This document shows positions 15,802 to 23,349 of a stretch of DNA of 64,000 nt, piece by piece. This stretch comes from an uncultured Alphaproteobacteria bacterium (GTDB lineage Bacteria; Pseudomonadota; Alphaproteobacteria; Rs-D84): assembly GCA_944389385.1 (NCBI GenBank), contig CALXMC010000001.1, positions 62,001 through 126,000 of the forward strand, read 5' to 3'. Below the pieces are notes generated by a model. The model saw only the letters and a program-made list of their open reading frames with translations. It was not told where the DNA came from and searched no databases. Numbering within the stretch: position 1 is the first letter of the stretch; each line of letters opens with the position of its first letter. The position numbers and the translations under genes are program-made.

Positions 15802-17375
15802 TTGATTAAGTCCCCTATTCTTGCCACAACACGTTCGGCACCCATAACCTGCATAATCGAATACAAATCCGGGGTATTTGTGCGTCCCGTCACCGCCACA
15901 CGCAGATTCATCGCAACATCGCCATTTTTAACACCCGCGGCCGCCGCAATCGCAACAATTTTATTCCACCAAGTATCTTTATCATCGCAAATGTCAAACC
16001 CATCCAAAAACGCGCGCAACAAATCAAGATTAAACGCATATTCGGTATTCGGCGCGAACAAATCGTCCCAAAAATAAGACACTTCGTCCAAAGTTTGTTT
16101 CCACGTAATAAAATCTTTGCGAATGCGTTTTGGATTATCGCGTTCAATTGCCAAAATATTTTTCAGATATTCCGGTTTATCACCGATTCGCGCCGCCCAC
16201 ACCGGGTCATATTCATTTGCCCAATCACGAACGCGGCGCGCCAATTCATCAACCGGCAACGTCCCGATAAATTCACGCGCCCACCATTCCAGTTTTTTCA
16301 TATCAAACAACGCGCCCGACATAGGTATTTTTTTGGGCCGCAATTGGTATTCCCAAATATTTTTAACCTGGCCTTTGTTTTTTGCCTCTTCATATCCAGA
16401 TGCCGCAATATTGAATAAATATTCCAACACAGCCTCAACCGGCCAACCATCGGCCAGAAAGAATGCAACATTCGCCTCGGGGTCATGACGCTTGGATAAC
16501 TTTCTTTGTTTGCCTGTATCCGGGTCAATTTTATCTATGGTTGAGGTATGAATATATAATGGCGGCACCCACCCCATCATGCGAAATAATTGAATATGCA
16601 ACGGAAATGACGGCAGCCATTCTGCCCCACGCACAACATGCGTTATACGCATAAAATGGTCATCACACAGATGCGCAAAATGATATGTTGGTAAACCATC
16701 ATTTGATTTAATTAAAACAATATCTTCGTTATTTTCTGGGAACCCGATTGAACCACGAACGGCATCTTTACAGAAAATACGTTGTTCGGGGTTACCAGTT
16801 GAATACAAACGAACAGATGGCACTTCGCCGGCGTCCAAACGACGAATTATTTCATCATCAGTAATATCACGGTCGCGCGCAAATTCACCATAAATACCGG
16901 TGGCAAATCCCGCAGCCTTTTGATTTTCGCGAATGCGCGCCATCTCGTCCGCGGTTAAAAAGCACGGATACGCCAAACCACGCGCCAATAAATCGGCCGC
17001 CACACTGTGATAAATATCGCGCCGCTGGGACTGGTAATAAGGTCCATAAACTTCGTCATTATTATATTCAAAACCGAATCGCCTCATAGAATCTATGATT
17101 ATTTTCGCAGCATCTTTTACCTCGCGCTTTGTATCAGTATCTTCTATACGCAATATAAACAGGCCATCGGTTTGCTTTGCCAATTTATAATCTATCAAAG
17201 ACATGTACAAACCACCAATATGCATATATCCCGTGGGGCTGGGCGAAAAGCGCGTTACATACGCACCATCCGGCAAATTACGCGGCGGGAATTTTTCTTC
17301 CAATTCCGCCAAAGTATATTTTGCCGCCGCGCCCAACACACGTGCGATTAAATCAGCCGATAAACCTTTACGCAT
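15798..17375 (-). CDS. gltX: Glutamyl-tRNA synthetase
   Basis: A class I synthetase (525 aa). The HIGH motif appears in RFSPSPTGYMHIGGLY (about residue 45) and the KMSKS-type motif as GKQRKLSKRHD (about 295). The N-terminal 40 residues precede the Rossmann fold as an extension (VLGAAAKYTLAELEEKFPPR). Alphaproteobacteria often carry two GluRS paralogues, one acting on tRNA-Gln, so the specificity cannot be fixed here. The start overlaps the end of the GNAT gene by 8 bp; no leader peptide precedes this gene. Confidence 0.94.
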   Translation of the reverse strand: MRKGLSADLIARVLGAAAKYTLAELEEKFPPRNLPDGAYVTRFSPSPTGYMHIGGLYMSLIDYKLAKQTDGLFILRIEDTDTKREVKDAAKIIIDSMRRFGFEYNNDEVYGPYYQSQRRDIYHSVAADLLARGLAYPCFLTADEMARIRENQKAAGFATGIYGEFARDRDITDDEIIRRLDAGEVPSVRLYSTGNPEQRIFCKDAVRGSIGFPENNEDIVLIKSNDGLPTYHFAHLCDDHFMRITHVVRGAEWLPSFPLHIQLFRMMGWVPPLYIHTSTIDKIDPDTGKQRKLSKRHDPEANVAFFLADGWPVEAVLEYLFNIAASGYEEAKNKGQVKNIWEYQLRPKKIPMSGALFDMKKLEWWAREFIGTLPVDELARRVRDWANEYDPVWAARIGDKPEYLKNILAIERDNPKRIRKDFITWKQTLDEVSYFWDDLFAPNTEYAFNLDLLRAFLDGFDICDDKDTWWNKIVAIAAAAGVKNGDVAMNLRVAVTGRTNTPDLYSIMQVMGAERVVARIGDLIK

Positions 17376-17928
17376 TTTTATTTTCCTTTTCCCATTCTGA
17401 TTTTAATTTTGAATACACCGCGACATCAGTTGACTCGTCACGCAAAATATACGCGCCGCGCAAAACGCCTTCATACACATATCCGGCGCGCTCGGCCACC
17501 GCACATGATTTTTTATTACGCACATCCGCACGAATTTCCACCCGGCGCATTTCCAGCATATCAAATGCCAATTTTTCCATCGCACGCACCGCACGCGTCA
17601 CAATTCCGCGCCCATTATAATCGCGCGATAACCAATACCCAATCTCGGCCGTTTTATGGCTTTCAGAAATTCTTACAAAGTCAATCGAACCGACAATTTT
17701 ACCTTCCACGGTAATGTAATATCCAGGATATGTTATCTTAGATAGACTCAACAAATGTGGATACATATCTTCTGGGCAATTTGATTTATCCACCCATCCC
17801 AACCATTCGGCCATATACTCACGTTGGGAATCCACCAATTCAAACAGATAACGCGCCGTATCGAACGTTGGCGCGACTTTTTCCAAACGGAAATCACCAC
17901 AGTCTATTGTTTTTGGAAAATCGGTCAT
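17368..17928 (-). CDS. GNAT-family N-acetyltransferase (RimJ/RimL-like)
   Basis: A 186-aa acetyltransferase of the RimL type. The core reads VGSIDFVRISESHKTAEIGYWLSRDYNGRGIVTRAVRAM, with the acetyl-CoA pyrophosphate loop R.YNGRGI, followed by RVEIRADVRNKKSCAVAERAGYVYEGVLR. Members acetylate N-termini of ribosomal proteins, antibiotics or amino acids; the substrate cannot be told. It is the first gene of a GNAT-gltX-hlyIII run, with overlapping ends. Confidence 0.88.
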   Translation of the reverse strand: MTDFPKTIDCGDFRLEKVAPTFDTARYLFELVDSQREYMAEWLGWVDKSNCPEDMYPHLLSLSKITYPGYYITVEGKIVGSIDFVRISESHKTAEIGYWLSRDYNGRGIVTRAVRAMEKLAFDMLEMRRVEIRADVRNKKSCAVAERAGYVYEGVLRGAYILRDESTDVAVYSKLKSEWEKENKNA

Positions 17929-17939
17929 TTTATAACTCC

Positions 17940-17968
17940 TTGTTTTATCAACTTTTGAATTTTATACT
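17940..17968 (+). promoter_or_regulatory. trmB promoter
   Basis: TTGTTT (17940-17945), 17-bp spacer, TATACT (17963-17968). The ATG follows after 6 nt, so the transcript is probably leaderless. Confidence 0.6.
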
Positions 17969-17974
17969 AAATAT

Positions 17975-18607
17975 ATGGAAAAACAAGAAATAAGAACATT
18001 TGGCCGCAGACACGGCAAAAAATTATCGGCCCGTCAAACTATGCTGATTGACCGGGTTTTACCGACAATTTCACCAACAAATTTGCCGGCAAATACCGGT
18101 AAAATACTGGAAATTGGTTTTGGTTCGGGCGAACATTTGCGTGAAATTGCCCGGCAAAACCCGGGTAAAATCATAATCGGCGCAGAACCATTTATGAATG
18201 GCGTTGCATCATTATTATCGGCAATTACAAACGAATCGAATACTGTTCGCGATGAATATAAAAATATCAGAATTTTTGCCGACGATGTGCGCGATTTTTT
18301 GCGCCAAACCGATTCGCAATTTGAACAAATTTGGATTCTGCATCCCGACCCCTGGCCCAAGGCACGACATGAAAAACGCCGCCTGCTGCATGCAGAATTT
18401 TTAACAATGTTGGCCACGCACCTGGCACGTAGCGGTGAAATTATTATCGGCACAGACCACTGGGAATACTTTGATTGGATAAAAAACGAAGTATCAAAAA
18501 CCGCGCTGGATGCACGTACGCCTGACTTACAGACGATTCATACACGTTATCAGGCAAAAAATATGGCCGGCACCACAATGCCAAAATATCTGGTTATAAA
18601 AAATTAA
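17975..18607 (+). CDS. trmB: tRNA (guanine-N7-)-methyltransferase TrmB
   Basis: A 210-aa SAM-dependent enzyme that makes m7G46 in tRNA variable loops. SAM-binding motif I is ILEIGFGSGEHL (about residue 45), and the diagnostic catalytic segment is WILHPDPWPKARHEKRRLL (about 125). GRRHGKKLSARQ at the N-terminus is also family-typical. The stop overlaps the 3' end of the convergent gene at 18604 by 4 bp. The start lies 6 nt after the -10 box with no ribosome site. Confidence 0.95.
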   Translation: MEKQEIRTFGRRHGKKLSARQTMLIDRVLPTISPTNLPANTGKILEIGFGSGEHLREIARQNPGKIIIGAEPFMNGVASLLSAITNESNTVRDEYKNIRIFADDVRDFLRQTDSQFEQIWILHPDPWPKARHEKRRLLHAEFLTMLATHLARSGEIIIGTDHWEYFDWIKNEVSKTALDARTPDLQTIHTRYQAKNMAGTTMPKYLVIKN

Positions 18608-19266
18608 ACATTAACAAAGAACTTTAACTTTGGCGCGGCATCCCCCCGCACAGAATTAAATAATCGGGACGCCTGTTCGATTCGGTTTGGCAAATTTCCA
18701 ACAACGAATTGCAGCGACATATTTTTCATGTCCCACGCATTTGCCGCCGCATACACCCGACCAACAAAATCAGACTTATCGCCCGCATCATGCGCCAACA
18801 CCAACGTTACGCCATCTGCACGAATTTTTTTAATCGCGCCAAACACCCCGTCCCAATCCAGCGGATTTATTTCACCAATATCCATCCCAATAAATAACTT
18901 TTTATTAAAAAACAAATCATCACGAATAACATACACCTGGGATACAAACGCATCCACATCATCGGGCGCAACAAAGACCTGGGCGCCATCGGCACCATTT
19001 TTGAATGCTGAATTTATATTTTGGGTCACAGCTGATACAGTAACCTCGGACGCATCATTCACATAAAATCGCGATAAGATTTCAATACCGCGATTTTCAA
19101 CCCATGGCCAAATAACCCCCACACCCGCCGGCGTAACAGACACCGTCGATAATTTATTTTCTATTGCAACCGATGCGGCCCGCGCCAATTCGGTCGCATC
19201 CATTTCCGCACCACACCAAATGGCGGCATCATAATTTTCAAAAACAAGATTTTCCAGATTTATCAT
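18604..19266 (-). CDS. Hypothetical protein, possible TIM-barrel-like fold
   Basis: A 220-aa protein with no signal peptide or membrane helix and no family I recognise. Alternating beta-strand and helix segments (for example KLFIGMDIGEINP, VTLVLAHDAGDKSDFVGRVYAAANAWD, MSLQFVVGNLPNRIEQASRLF) suggest a soluble alpha/beta protein, perhaps barrel-like. The C-terminus (LKFFVNV) is a strand. It converges with trmB and diverges from the 19310 gene. Codon use looks like its neighbours, so it is probably a genuine resident gene. Confidence 0.7.
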   Translation of the reverse strand: MINLENLVFENYDAAIWCGAEMDATELARAASVAIENKLSTVSVTPAGVGVIWPWVENRGIEILSRFYVNDASEVTVSAVTQNINSAFKNGADGAQVFVAPDDVDAFVSQVYVIRDDLFFNKKLFIGMDIGEINPLDWDGVFGAIKKIRADGVTLVLAHDAGDKSDFVGRVYAAANAWDMKNMSLQFVVGNLPNRIEQASRLFNSVRGDAAPKLKFFVNV

Positions 19267-19309
19267 TACCCTTTATACTTTATCACAAATATGATATAAT
19301 AAAAGCCAA

Positions 19310-20233
19310 ATGAGAATACGTTTTGACAATATATTATTATCGTTTTTATGGTTACTGGTGGTAACACTGGGGACTTGTTTTTGGTTTAATATCGCATTTG
19401 GTTTTGACATATTTTCATCCACACATTGGGGATATGTCGCGTCAATGCAGGCATCCCAAAACCCGATTAAACCCGCATTCTATATATCTGTTGCGGCGGT
19501 AATATTTATAACAATATTTGGTTTGTATTTAATTGTCCGTCCACGCCGTCGCCGTATCAAATTGCCTGTCGCCCAGACTGCAACCACGCCACAAAATATC
19601 GCTTTTCAGCAAAACAATGCGGCATCAACGATTGACATTTTACCGGCCGAGATGCAGCCCGCAACCATGAAACCGACGCCTGTCAATAACGCACCATCGG
19701 CCACTGCGCGACCACCGCGATTGAATATACCAATTCCATCACATCCGGTAATGCCGCCGTCGCCCACCCCGACCCAAACGGCGCCACAACCATCACGCGC
19801 ACCCCAGACAACGGTTTCATCCGATTGGCCTGAATTGCGTGAAATATTTACCAACGCCGGATACATAATTAAACCCACCCCGCGTGTGAATGGAATTCAA
19901 ACTGCACTGGTGGCAATCGGCACGAACGAAGTCATGTGGATTGGCTGCGTCGGCGTCGCAACAACCGCAGTTCGCACGATAGTCGACAAATTTAATCAAA
20001 TTTTTACAGACACATTGGATGAAACGGAAATTGACATACACGGATTTGCGATTGCTGCACCCGACGCGGCGACATCTGAATTTACAGACATTTTAATGTT
20101 TGACACACCGTCCGCGCTGCGCGAATATATAAATGAAAATCCGAATCCGCCATTACCGGACGATGACGATGGCATGTTCGACGCGTTTTCAGAATACATA
20201 GATGCAGTAATTAACCACATAGGCAAAATTTAA
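19310..20233 (+). CDS. Hypothetical membrane protein with Pro-rich linker
   Basis: A 307-aa protein: two membrane helices (about 8-30 and 60-80), a basic patch RPRRRRIK, a Pro/Ala/Thr linker (about 90-170) and a soluble C-terminal domain (about 170-300, beginning SSDWPELREIFTNAGYIIK). The C-terminal domain resembles nothing I can name; it ends in a very acidic stretch (PDDDDGMFDAF). TATAAT ends 9 nt before the ATG. It starts a four-gene plus-strand cluster; the next gene overlaps the stop by one base, implying coupling. Confidence 0.7.
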   Translation: MRIRFDNILLSFLWLLVVTLGTCFWFNIAFGFDIFSSTHWGYVASMQASQNPIKPAFYISVAAVIFITIFGLYLIVRPRRRRIKLPVAQTATTPQNIAFQQNNAASTIDILPAEMQPATMKPTPVNNAPSATARPPRLNIPIPSHPVMPPSPTPTQTAPQPSRAPQTTVSSDWPELREIFTNAGYIIKPTPRVNGIQTALVAIGTNEVMWIGCVGVATTAVRTIVDKFNQIFTDTLDETEIDIHGFAIAAPDAATSEFTDILMFDTPSALREYINENPNPPLPDDDDGMFDAFSEYIDAVINHIGKI

Positions 20234-20742
20234 TGCAATTAACACGTGAATCTGCTGAACAACGTTTGCATGATTTTAATATGGGCGATATGCCGGTGAT
20301 GGAATTGCGCCCCACCCCCACGGTGGTCACGTCAGACTGGTTTACAAAATATAAAAAACTGTGCCATGAATTTACACAATCTTTAACTGATTCGGTTGAT
20401 GAATTGGCGTTAATGAATTTAACGACCGATGAATTTATGGGTCTGATTATGGGTCATGCTGTACCACAAAATTTATCCATACGATTCCGCGTGCCATTAA
20501 CATGGGGCGGGAAATTGGAATTGGATAATTTATTTATGTGCAATACGTTTCCAAATTCCCAACGTCTGGACGAATTCATAATCGCACAAAGCGACGCACA
20601 AACCGTATGGTTACCAAACCCGTCGCGCAAGATATACGTACCCGGTCACAACATCGCGGGCGCAGACGGCGGCAACGCCACATCCGACCGATTAAGTCAA
20701 ATTGCCGCGCAAATTGTTGCGGCGCGTTCAATGGGGCAATAA
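20233..20742 (+). CDS. Hypothetical protein of the 19.3-21.4 kb cluster
   Basis: A 169-aa soluble protein of unknown family, with no signal peptide. It has a helical N-terminal half (WFTKYKKLCHEFTQSLTDSVDELALMN) and a segment FRVPLTWGGKLELDNLFMCNTFP. The ATG overlaps the upstream stop (TAATG). Its position between the membrane protein and the next two genes suggests they function together, but nothing in the sequence gives a reaction or a partner. Confidence 0.65.
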   Translation: MQLTRESAEQRLHDFNMGDMPVMELRPTPTVVTSDWFTKYKKLCHEFTQSLTDSVDELALMNLTTDEFMGLIMGHAVPQNLSIRFRVPLTWGGKLELDNLFMCNTFPNSQRLDEFIIAQSDAQTVWLPNPSRKIYVPGHNIAGADGGNATSDRLSQIAAQIVAARSMGQ

Positions 20743-20748
20743 TAAAAA

Positions 20749-21183
20749 ATGAACTGTGACGAATTTATATTACAAATGAAATCACATGGCGCAATGCTTG
20801 CGCCGGGTGCAAACGCACGCGCAATTGCAATTGCAAATTCAACATTACAAAATATGCGCGTTGCAACATTGCCAAAATTCATGATCGATTTTTATACACA
20901 ATGCAGCGCGATGAATTTGGGTTCTGGGTATATATTCGGGCCGACCCAGGTTAAACGTGGAACAAAATATCCAATACCTTCATTGGTTGAAATAAACACA
21001 GGCCTGACTGGATTTCCAAAATTGCGCGGCAAAACGCTATTTGGTCGTAATGATTTATTTTGGTTTGCATTTGATGCGTTTGGCAATTGCTTTATGTTGG
21101 ACAACACAAATTTGAATTGCCTGCGCCAGTATGATGACGCATATCGCGCAATGACAGATTGCTTGGTTGCGGGGAAATTATAA
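20749..21183 (+). CDS. Hypothetical protein, weakly SUKH (SMI1/KNR4)-like
   Basis: A 144-aa soluble protein. The pattern LPKFMIDFYTQCSAMNLGSGYIFG ... LFGRNDLFWFAFDAFGNCFMLD resembles the lP..y..fl...ng and f..dg.G..f.ld spacing of SUKH-type immunity domains, but the match is by eye only. If correct it might bind or neutralise another protein. It lies 6 bp after the preceding gene and ahead of the RHH gene. Confidence 0.6.
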   Translation: MNCDEFILQMKSHGAMLAPGANARAIAIANSTLQNMRVATLPKFMIDFYTQCSAMNLGSGYIFGPTQVKRGTKYPIPSLVEINTGLTGFPKLRGKTLFGRNDLFWFAFDAFGNCFMLDNTNLNCLRQYDDAYRAMTDCLVAGKL

Positions 21184-21185
21184 AC

Positions 21186-21389
21186 ATGAAAAAAATATCA
21201 GTATCTTTATCGGGACATCAAACCAGTATTTCACTGGAATCCGAATTTATTGACGCACTGCATGAATTGGCACGTGCGCAAAATAAATCGATTGCGTCAA
21301 TTATCGCACACATTGACGACAACCGCACCCCAGACACAAACTTGTCTGCGGCCATCCGTGTCTGGATTTTACAACAATATAAATCCTAG
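21186..21389 (+). CDS. Ribbon-helix-helix protein (RHH_4-like)
   Basis: A 67-aa protein starting MKKISVSLSGHQTSISLESEF, followed by FIDALHELARAQNKSIASIIAHID and NLSAAIRVWILQQY. This matches the small RHH_4-type domain found as single genes in alphaproteobacteria: a beta-strand that contacts DNA and two helices. It could be a regulator of the cluster. I chose the ATG at 21186 because it directly follows the upstream stop and begins the conserved domain. Confidence 0.8.
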   Translation: MKKISVSLSGHQTSISLESEFIDALHELARAQNKSIASIIAHIDDNRTPDTNLSAAIRVWILQQYKS

Positions 21390-21400
21390 AATTACTGCAT

Positions 21401-22120
21401 TTATTTTATGTGGTTAATTAAAATATTTCCAATTGCACCGCCAACGACACCCGCGCCACCAACCACGCCGCCGGTTTTTACTTTGTTTTCGCTTTCCACA
21501 CTCTGCGCATTCCACTCGGCCGCGTCCGCACCATCGGGATTTGTTAATGCACGCGATACTGACGCATACGCACCATCAGTTACACCAATTGACACATTGT
21601 CGTATAAACCAGGCATCTCTTCTGGAATATTGGATTCTATCCCAGGCGAAAGCCCAAGTTGCTCTTTCCTTTGTTGCAAATCGATCGCCAACGCGATGTA
21701 TTCGTTTCTTAGCGGCAATAATATATTTGCACCAGGTAATTGTACATTTGTTGTCCCACCCGCTATATTTCGTCCCGCACCATAATCACATTTGAAAGTC
21801 GCCAAATATGCCGCCATGTCTTGTTCAGCCGCTGCATCGGCAGACATCTCGGCCAATCCAGACGCCAACATCATCCCACCAATACCGCCTGCACCAATTG
21901 CCGCCGCCCCCAACATACGATTCGCGAACGACTGCTCGTGCGATACAGTGGCATTGTACCGTTCTTCCAACACAGATATTTCATCATACATAACCAATAT
22001 TTCCAGATTTTCTGTATTCTTATACATATCTTCATACGGATTATCCCTGACCGGCGCAAACGCAGATGCGTTACGCGCCAATAAAAGCATTGGTAAAAGA
22101 ATAATAATAAACTTATTCAT
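21401..22120 (-). CDS. Module B conserved secreted protein with glycine-zipper segments
   Basis: A 239-aa relative of the 9901-10623 protein. The first roughly 57 residues (signal peptide MNKFIIILLPMLLLARNASA, then a divergent part) differ, while everything after YNATVSHEQSF is nearly identical, including both Gly/Ala-rich segments and the single FKCDYG Cys. At the DNA level 21414-21958 matches 9908-10452 without gaps. The start overlaps the upstream stop by 8 bp, so it is coupled to the variable gene. Function unknown; the shared half must be important or freshly copied. Confidence 0.85.
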   Translation of the reverse strand: MNKFIIILLPMLLLARNASAFAPVRDNPYEDMYKNTENLEILVMYDEISVLEERYNATVSHEQSFANRMLGAAAIGAGGIGGMMLASGLAEMSADAAAEQDMAAYLATFKCDYGAGRNIAGGTTNVQLPGANILLPLRNEYIALAIDLQQRKEQLGLSPGIESNIPEEMPGLYDNVSIGVTDGAYASVSRALTNPDGADAAEWNAQSVESENKVKTGGVVGGAGVVGGAIGNILINHIK

Positions 22121-23009
22121 TTAATTCGACCAACGAACGCGATGTCATAGATGACCAGTCACGCGTACGCCAACTTGCATGCACCCCAGGCAATTTATTT
22201 GATTCCCATTCACGTGATTCATCCATGGCAATTCCAATTGGCCCAAATGGCGAATTTGAATCACTGGATTGAGACACATCCGAAACTTCTATGTATTTAC
22301 CAGCACGAATATCTGCTTTTTCTTGATTTTGCCACTTGTACCACTCGTCATACTCGAATTCCTCGACCATTGTATTCAATATAATCTTGTCGTAACTTCG
22401 ATATTCTTTATAAACGCCAACATCTGTGTCATAATCATTACTCTCGTTGGTTAAATTTATACTGATTGCATAATGAATATTTGCCGCGACATCATCCATA
22501 CTAACATCCAGTGTTTGAATATTTCCCCCGGTATTTTTGGTGATAAAAAACGCTTCAAAATTTTCTGGCCAATCGCACGCGCGCCGCGCCAATAAATTAT
22601 GGCATTTGTCTGAATCATATAAATCGCCGTAATCCAAGTATATGTATTCCAACACTTGGCCATTTTTCAAATTATGCAACTCATGCTCTATTGACCGTCC
22701 AGTGGATTGCGATGCATCACGCAGCATTTGCATATATTTTTCGTCATAATACTCAAAAGATTTTTGCGCCAAATATCCACGTATCAGACGCACCTGTTGC
22801 GCCGGCGTTTCAGATTCTACATAACTGACAAAATCGGCATCCATAATGGCCAATCTTTCTTTGATTGGTTTTAATTCCGCCAACAAAGCATCATCCATCA
22901 TAAATATTAAATTTTCTGTATCATTTGATGCAATTAAATCCACAGACTCGTTGGCACAGCACGGCATAACCACATAAAACACACACAATATAAAAATCCA
23001 GCGTCTCAT
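22113..23009 (-). CDS. Module B variable secreted protein
   Basis: A 298-aa protein, family not recognised. I start it at 23009 (MRRWIFILCVFYV), after a GGGGGGGCGG ribosome site; a longer frame would run back through the terminator. The signal peptide ends near ...MPCCA. The mature part is rich in acidic and aromatic residues, with Cys at the positions matching a CHNLLARRACDW segment, and has a charged C-terminus. It matches the 10624 product in length, position and general composition but scarcely in sequence. Both may be secreted or surface proteins under the same leader control. Confidence 0.8.
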   Translation of the reverse strand: MRRWIFILCVFYVVMPCCANESVDLIASNDTENLIFMMDDALLAELKPIKERLAIMDADFVSYVESETPAQQVRLIRGYLAQKSFEYYDEKYMQMLRDASQSTGRSIEHELHNLKNGQVLEYIYLDYGDLYDSDKCHNLLARRACDWPENFEAFFITKNTGGNIQTLDVSMDDVAANIHYAISINLTNESNDYDTDVGVYKEYRSYDKIILNTMVEEFEYDEWYKWQNQEKADIRAGKYIEVSDVSQSSDSNSPFGPIGIAMDESREWESNKLPGVHASWRTRDWSSMTSRSLVELNE

Positions 23010-23035
23010 ACCGCCCCCCCAAAAAAATCCACAGC

Positions 23036-23218
23036 AAAAAACCACCGAAAAATTCAGTGGTTGGAGGTTCAAGACTAAAACATAGTATTAGTGTGTTTAT
23101 TTTGCGCGAACGCATTATTCACAACCCTCCAACCCATTTCGGCTGGAGAGATTTTTCATCGCATAACGCGACGCTATGTTACGGGTCTTGACACCCCAAT
23201 ATGGCAATACACCATATC
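23036..23218 (-). promoter_or_regulatory. Structured leader RNA B ending in an intrinsic terminator
   Basis: This is the second copy of the leader described at 11545-11714, in the 338-bp gap before the YbeY-Lnt gene. Elements: ATATGG/CCATAT hairpin (23199-23217, identical loop); a GGGT/ACCC hairpin whose loop holds TCAAGAC (23185-23191); a variable hairpin CATA...TATG; the stem CTCCAGCC/GGTTGGAG (23127-23148, one G-U); a UUCG-capped TGCG/CGCA hairpin; a stem ACTAA/TTAGT; GTCTTGA (23069-23075), pairing with TCAAGAC; CCTCCAACC (23059-23067); and terminator arms ACCACTGA/TCGGTGGT with a T-run (23036-23061). Relative to leader A, the long-range pairing keeps complementarity although both strands changed. 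Confidence 0.72.
23174..23215 (-). CDS. Possible 13-codon leader peptide in leader B
   Basis: ATG inside the first hairpin, 9 nt after the -10 box, reading MVYCHIGVSRPVT then TAG. It parallels the frame in leader A (first seven residues identical). Translation is a guess. Confidence 0.3.
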   Translation of the reverse strand: MVYCHIGVSRPVT

Positions 23219-23224
23219 ACATAC

Positions 23225-23253
23225 ACTTTAACACAACATTGCGTCCTGTGCAA
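23225..23253 (-). promoter_or_regulatory. Promoter of module B
   Basis: TTGCAC (-35, 23248-23253), 17-bp spacer, TAAAGT (-10, 23225-23230), with the same geometry as the module A promoter. Confidence 0.75.
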
Positions 23254-23320
23254 GGACACCTCTGTTTTGTTTTCGTTTTTCTGTGCATCCACGCAAAATA
23301 TTGAAAAAAATATGAAATAT

Positions 23321-23349
23321 AAAAAACGCCACATTATGTGGCGTTTTTT
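23321..23349 (-). terminator. Terminator of the mucR-lysozyme-ybeY/lnt transcript
   Basis: An ACGCCACA/TGTGGCGT hairpin flanked by six A and six T overlaps the stop codon of the YbeY-Lnt gene and separates it from module B. Confidence 0.85.

Noticed and set aside
17368-17974. A Glu leader peptide before gltX
   Set aside because: gltX starts inside the end of the GNAT gene and the 46-bp region upstream of GNAT has no Glu-rich frame.
22113-23072. A longer start (MNLQPLNF...) for the module B variable gene
   Set aside because: The extra residues would be read across the terminator of the leader; the ATG at 23009 has a strong ribosome site and starts a signal peptide.
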